Assembly: GCA_949316495.1 (NCBI GenBank)
Contig: OX439003.1
Location: 56,669,879-56,733,878, forward strand
Length of the DNA: 64,000 bases
Source: Amphiduros pacificus
Lineage: Eukaryota; Annelida; Polychaeta; Phyllodocida; Hesionidae
Reading direction: 5' to 3'
A program made the translations under genes and the position numbers. Under the pieces are notes generated by a model, which was not told the DNA's origin, ran no database searches, and saw nothing but the letters and a program-made list of their open reading frames with translations. The number at the start of each line of letters is the position of its first letter. Position 1 is the first letter of the stretch. Of the stretch, positions 59,303 to 64,000 are shown piece after piece.

Positions 59303-59322
59303 AATATATATATATATATATG
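59303..59322. repeat. TA microsatellite
   Basis: Ten TA dinucleotides, immediately upstream of the degenerate ORF below. Confidence 0.9.
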
Positions 59323-59330
59323 TAAACCAA

Positions 59331-60023
59331 GATGAACGAAAAACTAAGAACTGAAATGGACAATCATAAAATTGAAAATGATAATAAAGCAGCACAAATC
59401 ATAGAGTTCAGCAGAAACAAGTTAGAAGAACTAAAGAACTAAAGTTAGAGATTACAGGTCAAGATAGTGATATAACAAGACTTCATGAGAAACCGGTATT
59501 TGAACGTGAGACAAATGATGAATTATCTAAAACTCAGGGTATGCATACAAACATTCCTGTTCCTCCTGCTCCTGCTCATCCTAAATATTTACTTATGACA
59601 GAGCAGGAAAATAGTAGATGTAACAACAAATCAGATGAATTTGAACTTATCCCAGCTGTGCAGGCTGACACTGTATTTGATTTTAAAAGGGCCTTCAGCA
59701 TGAAGGAAACCTTAAAGCTTCAGGAATTTAACGCAATCATCTTGATGTTAGGTGCACATGACATCATCAATAACAGAAGAATTGATGACATCTGTGTTGT
59801 CATTGCCAAAATAGTGGAAACATTAAAGAAATACACTTGTGCCAGATTAATGTACACTGCCCCCTTTTGATTATGGGTATGGTCCACAGGCTGTCCTTGT
59901 GGACAAAAGATCTGATCACATGATTGAGTCACATAAATTAAGCATAAATGGAGGCAAAATCATGTTTGACGAAGCCATCAAGAAAATAAAGGTAGATATG
60001 TCTATTGATCTTAAACAAATCTG
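59331..60023 (+). pseudogene. Broken SGNH-hydrolase-like ORF, probably from a mobile element
   Basis: A run of coding-like sequence in more than one frame. It begins with a Lys/Glu-rich coiled-coil-like part (MNEKLRTEMDNHKIENDN). A Pro-rich linker and a frame at 59541-59870 follow, with QEFNAIILMLGAHDIINN, like SGNH/GDSL block III (G-x-[NH]-D) before an amphipathic VVIAKIVETLKKYT helix. The part after it contains VDKRSDHMIE, reminiscent of block V (D-x-x-H). A coiled coil plus an esterase-like domain is known in ORF1 of CR1/L2-type LINEs, my favoured source, but no reverse transcriptase follows. It is not an intact gene. Confidence 0.45.
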
Positions 60024-60106
60024 ATCCAAAAAACTAACAAAATTAAACATGTCCCTCGTGTGCTATGATCCGGAGATGGTTTGGCTGCTATACACAGGAA
60101 TGAAGG

Positions 60107-60205
60107 CCACGGGTCGTGGCGCAGCTTGAGCGCCAGCTCACTAGCACCAGTTCATCTGTGGTGATCCAAAGGTCGTGGGTTCGATCTTTAGGCACCAAGT
60201 ATAAG
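60107..60205 (+). mobile_element. SINE head fragment
   Basis: GGCCACGGGTCGTGGCGCAG, CCAAAGGTCGTGGGTTCGAT match the head (A and B boxes) of the SINE at 60463-60758, here on the plus strand. The core and tail are missing, and extra sequence lies between the boxes, so this is a truncated, diverged copy. Confidence 0.75.
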
Positions 60206-60448
60206 ATAATGCGAAAGAGCAACAGGCAAGCAATAGTGCTACTTTCCAGTGGTCACAAGACTGGGAGCTAATGCAACATTAGTTTTTTCCATACTGCACA
60301 AACCCACAAAATTACCAAATTCTACATTATTCTATTGTACTTTCATGTACCAGAGATTTAAAGCCATAAAATCGCTGGCACAAATCACTTGTGGAAAGAG
60401 GTGAAATGAAATGAGGTGTATAAATACATGCATGGTTTATTTGAGGTG

Positions 60449-60772
60449 TCACAAAGGGTACTTGTTTGTTTGTTTGTTTGGGGTTTAACATCACTTTCAA
60501 CATTATTTCAGTCATTTCATGATGAGACCTACTTGTAGCAGATATAGTGCTGCCTCACTGAATTGTCATGTCGCAGGTCCTTGACATGACAACCCACCCG
60601 GTCACAGATTTACAAGGACAATGGGTTAACAGACCTCAGCTCATGTGTGAAATTGTATCATGAATTCAATCTCGGCACGGCCGGAGATCGAACCCACGAC
60701 CTTTGGATCAGCACAGAGGAACTGGCGCTCTAACCAACTGCGCCATGGCCCGTGGCCATCACAAAGGGTACT
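60449..60772 (-). mobile_element. tRNA-headed SINE with 14-bp target duplication
   Basis: Minus-strand element 60463-60758 flanked by perfect copies of TCACAAAGGGTACT (60449-60462 and 60759-60772). The head GGCCACGGGCCATGGCGCAG has an A box (TGGCGCAGTTGG) and a B box (GGTTCGATC). The core matches 47458-47782, and the tail is GTTAAACCCCAAACAAACAA plus more CAAA units. The perfect target duplication shows a fairly recent insertion. Confidence 0.93.
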
Positions 60773-62135
60773 ATCACCAGGGATGCCAACAATAAGAAAT
60801 CAACCAAAGCTCAGAACATAGCCACTTGACATGTGACATGCTGAGTTTGACCTCTCTTTCAAGATTTGCGGCCAATGTAACATAATAGCCTTAGCATGAA
60901 GTATGTTTCATTAAATCAGATTTTCAACACTTTTTTCACATGTGATATAAATGTTTATATCTTATACTTTGTTATCAAATATTTTACCATCATATTATCC
61001 CTACAAAGATTTCTCTGCCATTTGAAAGAAGATAGGTCTTCTTCTAAAATTTAAATCATCTATTAAACACTTTGTCAACAAACCTTGCTTGGCTGACCAG
61101 TGATTTAGTCAACCTTTCAGGAAAGGCTTGCTAATAATGGTTCACCTTCAGATTGGGACGTTGAAGTGAATTGACTTGGTACAGGCCTCACACCCTTGCG
61201 AGCCACGACAGTGTTTACATGCTTGTACTCATGTGATCACTTATTCCTAGGCACTTTCAGCAAAACACAATAATCCTGGCAGGTGTATTTTGGTTGGTTT
61301 CAGGGATAAAGCTTGTATGGATATCAGTTTCCATGGTTGTATGATAATTGTGTTAATGTGCGGAACAGATTGATGCCGATATTAGCAGAGGCAGTTGTGA
61401 CTCTACCTTACAATGCAGAGTAAATAACATGCTGATCTAATGGACTGCACACTCCACCTGGGGACATTTACAGATATGTGGTCAGGACTCATGAAGCGTC
61501 ATAATATGCACTGTCAGCTCAGGCAGTGCTTACGCTGAAAAGTGGATTCAAACAAATATTGAGTGAATAATTTTGCCATGAGTTGAATGGAGATAAGACC
61601 CGTGGGACACAAGCTTTCTGATACATCACTTGCAAATATTGACTTACACTGTACATATTCAGAAATCTCATTTCAATGTCACCCTGGCAAGGAATAAATC
61701 ATATTGTGTCAACTGTAAAATCTATAAAATATACAAAAGCGTAGTTGGTCTTTTTAGATTAGTTTTTGCTTGTATATTTGTAGACTAAGTGTCTGCCTCA
61801 CTGTGTGGCATGCATAGATCTCAAATTCTGACATTCTGACAGATGTACTTGAAATCAACACTGAACATGCTATGAACAATTGTCGTCTGGCTGCCTAAGA
61901 AGTAACAAAAGTCACTTTTATCAACAATAGCGACACATGATCACAATAATAATACACACATAAAAATGATAGTTTTGTGCATTTTCAAGCACATTATGAA
62001 CGCAAAATCTATTTGTTCCTCTTAAATCTAATGAACTTGTTTTTGTTTGTCTCTCTTTCCATAACATTTTTTCCATCATTACATGATAGATAAAATTCCA
62101 ATGGACTGTGTCCAGTTACCACAGCACAGGGTGCT
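60773..62135. other. No gene recognised
   Basis: Region 60985-61260 is loosely similar to 43920-44160 and, around AAACACTTTGTCAACAA (61068), to 11207 within the TTAA element, so old repeat fragments are present. No exon is supported. Confidence 0.45.
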
Positions 62136-62183
62136 TTTATTTATCAATATAATATAACAATGACACATCGATAAAACACTTCA

Positions 62184-62189
62184 TTTATT
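62184..62189 (-). promoter_or_regulatory. Candidate alkaline phosphatase poly(A) signal
   Basis: AATAAA on the minus strand about 320 nt after the stop codon and just beyond the 49-bp array, which would make the array part of the 3' UTR. A second AATAAA lies about 45 nt further on. Confidence 0.5.
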
Positions 62190-62219
62190 TTCACTACACG
62201 TGTGTATAATTACTATCCG

Positions 62220-62565
62220 TGTTGGGGGCAGTATGCAGGGTAGTCCCAGGGCAGGTCACAGTGGTTAGTGTGGGGGGCAGTAGGCAGGGTAGTCCCAGGG
62301 CAGGTCACAGTGGTTAGTGTTGGGGGCAGTATGCAGGGTAGTCCCAGGGCAGGTCACAGTGGTTAGTGTTGGGGGCAGTATGCAGGGTAGTCCCAGGGCA
62401 GGTCACAGTGGTTAGTGTTGGGGGCAGTATGCAGGGTAGTCCCAGGGCAGGTCACAGTGGTTAGTGTGGGGGGCAGTATGCAGGGTAGTCCCAGGGCAGG
62501 TCACAGTGGTTAGTGTGGGGGGCAGTATGCAGGGTAGTCCCAGGGCAGGTCACAGTGGTCAGTGT
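62220..62565 (-). repeat. 49-bp minisatellite made from the alkaline phosphatase coding end
   Basis: About seven copies of a 49-bp unit. On the minus strand it reads ACCACTGTGACCTGCCCTGG, GACTACCCTGCATACTGCCC and CCAACACTA. The copy nearest the gene is the coding DHCDLPWDYPAYC. The later copies carry ACTAACC where the coding copy has ACTGACC. As 49 is 16 codons plus one base, the frame shifts at the first repeat junction and reads CAC-TAA, the present stop (62512-62510). Remaining copies are 3' UTR. Confidence 0.95.
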
Positions 62566-62733
62566 TGGGTCCTATGCAGGCAGCGTACATCATGACGTGA
62601 GGAATATAATGCTGCTCATGAGACCCCGTGAACATGTGAGCCATGGGGCCGTGTGCATAGATAGCCACGTCTGTGCCGTCGTGAGTCGCCGTGCTTCGCG
62701 GCATGGCTGCGTCGTACCGGTAGTCCGTCACGC
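62510..62733 (-). CDS. Alkaline phosphatase last coding exon
   Basis: Minus-strand acceptor GGTTACTTTCAG, 224 nt including the stop, phase 1 in. It codes the zinc-binding THDGTDV motif and the very conserved HEQ-Y-PHVM-YAACIG block. The stop lies in the first shifted copy of the 49-bp repeat. Confidence 0.93.
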
Positions 62734-63122
62734 CTGAAAGTAACCACCTCGTTATCAACTCCATTCTTTGGAATGTTATACCAATAAATAACCTGATATT
62801 GTCAAAGAAGTGAAAACTGCAACAAGCCAGGTTTTGTTTCACTTATTTGAATGTTATAAAATTCCAGAGTCTATAAGGAGATTATGTTGGTATGTTGTAT
62901 TTAATGTTGGCTCCAGCATAGATAAAATAGGAATGTTACCAGAGAGGCCGTTTTGGATGTCGTCAGTGATGTCCTTGCGGGGGATGTCGTCCTCGTTCCC
63001 ATCCCAGCGGTGCTCCTCGTAGCCGCGCCCGTTAGTGTAGCTGAGGGTGAAGTACGGCTTGTCGTCATCCATCTCATCGTACCTAGGGTTACCCTCGCTG
63101 TCCACGCCATCGTCCACCGCAC
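62510..63122 (-). CDS. Alkaline phosphatase, C-terminal two exons (partial gene)
   Basis: Zinc- and magnesium-dependent phosphomonoesterase, usually secreted or held on the outer membrane by a GPI anchor. Exons at 63122-62940 and 62733-62510 join in phase 1 with GT-AG sites. The protein part reads DKPYFTLSYTNGRGYE, then STATHDGTDVAIYAHGPMAH and GSHEQHYIPHVMMYAACIG, matching the family's THGGEDVAVFARGP-AH and G-HEQ-Y--HVMAYAACIG. The His in THDGTDV is the conserved zinc ligand. The end, GPNTDHCDLPWDYPAYCPPH, lacks the hydrophobic GPI signal expected after the last cysteine. Upstream exons with the active-site serine lie beyond the right window edge. Convergent with TRPC. Confidence 0.93.
62940..63122 (-). 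CDS. Alkaline phosphatase penultimate exon
   Basis: Minus-strand acceptor TTGTTGTCGGCAG, donor CTCTG|GTAACA, 183 nt, phase 1 at both ends. It reads AVDDGVDSEGNPRYDEMDDD, KPYFTLSYTNGRGYEEHRWD and ends TDDIQNGLS(G). The insert is acidic (many Asp/Glu) compared with vertebrate enzymes. Confidence 0.92.
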
Positions 63123-63192
63123 CTGCCGACAACAAGCACCACATCAAGGCCACTCCCCGCCATCAGTAGCAAGGACAGGCATAGGCCTGTAA

Positions 63193-64000
63193 CGCTTTTA
63201 CTGTGTAGGACACAACTACAAATGATGCATGACTGAATGTGGACCTTTGTCAGTTATTTTTATAAAATATTGCCAGTGACCTTGAAGTGACCTTGATAAT
63301 GAAACTCCTATTTCTGGTAATTTTATTATAAGTTTCCATATTCAATCATCTGCATCTTTGAAAAACGAGCTCATAGAGTCTTTATTTATCAAAATCCCTT
63401 CAAAATTGACATTATTTGAGCACTTTTTAATTTTGTGCCAATCCGCAAGGGAAATTAGAGGACTTTCTTATATGCTGAGCTTTTTTGAAACAATATCTAT
63501 AACAACAACTTATTTGTGGCTAATTTATGAAAGCACATATACTGCATGAAAATGAAGTACGTCAATTTCAAATGCTAAATTTGGTAAAAAAAATAGCTTG
63601 AATGTGGTAGGTGTACAAAAGATGAACATTGAAGGACTTTAAATTGATCCAATGCAATCATTTAAAATTTCACATGTATAAAATATAAGTTTAATTTTAG
63701 GAAATAAACTCCAAGAAGTTGCTCTAATCATAAAAGTATATTTAAAAAAAATTAAAATTAAAATTGACTCAAATTACACAAAAATGTGCCAAATTTGCAA
63801 TAGAAAAAAATCAGATGACAAAAAATGTATTAAATGTAGACACAAATGGGTTACCTCATTGAATAGGTTATATATTTATGAAAATTGTCATATATTAAAT
63901 TTCTTCATATACTTAATTTTGTTGACAATAAGCGGAAGATGCTAAAATTGGAGAATGTGTTTTATTTTTGGCACCATTTATGCTCGGTAAAACTGACGCT
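63193..64000 (+). repeat. Dispersed repeat, copy 2, in alkaline phosphatase intron
   Basis: Collinear with 8508-9370, same orientation, and cut by the window edge. Both copies share the ending TTTTTGGCACCATTTATGCT near 63967 and 9340. Frames such as 63358-63549 are not conserved between the two copies. Confidence 0.75.

Noticed and set aside
62513-63192. Plus-strand frames opposite the alkaline phosphatase exons
   Set aside because: Shadows of GC-rich minus-strand exons with clear family motifs.
1-64000. LTR retroelements, retrovirus-like or capsid-bearing elements
   Set aside because: I saw no paired long terminal repeats, primer-binding-site plus polypurine pattern, or gag, integrase or envelope-like frames. 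Recognised retroelement protein remnants are LINE-type.

Overview
The window is animal nuclear DNA. It has long introns with GT-AG junctions, a metazoan TRPC-type cation channel gene, part of an alkaline phosphatase gene, tRNA-headed SINEs, CR1/Jockey-like LINE fragments, and an extraordinary density of tandem repeats. The SINE tail (a GTTAAACCCCAAACAAACAA-type end) and the TATAAAT/TTATTATT repeat tails resemble those I know from molluscs, so a marine mollusc or other lophotrochozoan is my best guess. This is inference; no species can be named from the sequence alone.

Layout. From 1 to about 37 kb there is no gene I can defend. More than half of this stretch is minisatellite: 25-bp at 1-1.1 kb, 46-bp at 13-14.8 kb, 56-bp at 16.45-24.93 kb (about 150 copies), 50-bp at 26 kb, 65-bp at 27-30.3 kb, 23/22-bp at 32.7-33.9 kb and 24-bp at 35.5-36 kb. 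Between them lie a DNA transposon with 8-bp target duplications (6450-7760), a TTAA-target element sitting inside a 62-bp repeat (11047-12270), a truncated LINE (9.8-10.6 kb) and old dispersed repeats.

From 37.85 to 56.8 kb, on the plus strand, lies a TRPC channel gene closest in motifs to the TRPC4/5 group. I can join eleven exons whose phases all agree. They give 817 codons: ankyrin repeats, the TRP_2 domain with its H-x3-C-x-C-x2-C motif, pre-S1, S1-S6, the TRP box QWKFAR and a C-terminal coiled coil.

The alkaline phosphatase gene is on the minus strand, convergent with TRPC. Its last two coding exons are at 62.5-63.1 kb and the rest lies beyond the window. About 5.7 kb with a broken SGNH-like ORF, SINEs and a possible 36-codon membrane peptide separates the two 3' ends.

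The main discovery is that three minisatellites are amplified exon boundaries of these two genes. (1) The end of TRPC exon 3 with its 5' splice site is repeated about 62 times as a 30-bp unit that stays in frame and keeps a GT donor in every copy. (2) The start of TRPC exon 5, with branch-point-like sequence, 3' splice site and first codons, is repeated about 33 times upstream of the true exon as a 65-bp unit, in which nearly every decoy acceptor leads to an in-frame stop. (3) The end of the alkaline phosphatase coding sequence is repeated about 7 times as a 49-bp unit that supplies the stop codon and much of the 3' UTR. A fourth array at 35.5 kb repeats a near-perfect donor sequence about 2 kb upstream of the TRPC start exon. 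Together they suggest a genome where splice-junction DNA is repeatedly captured into minisatellites, with possible effects on splicing and protein length.
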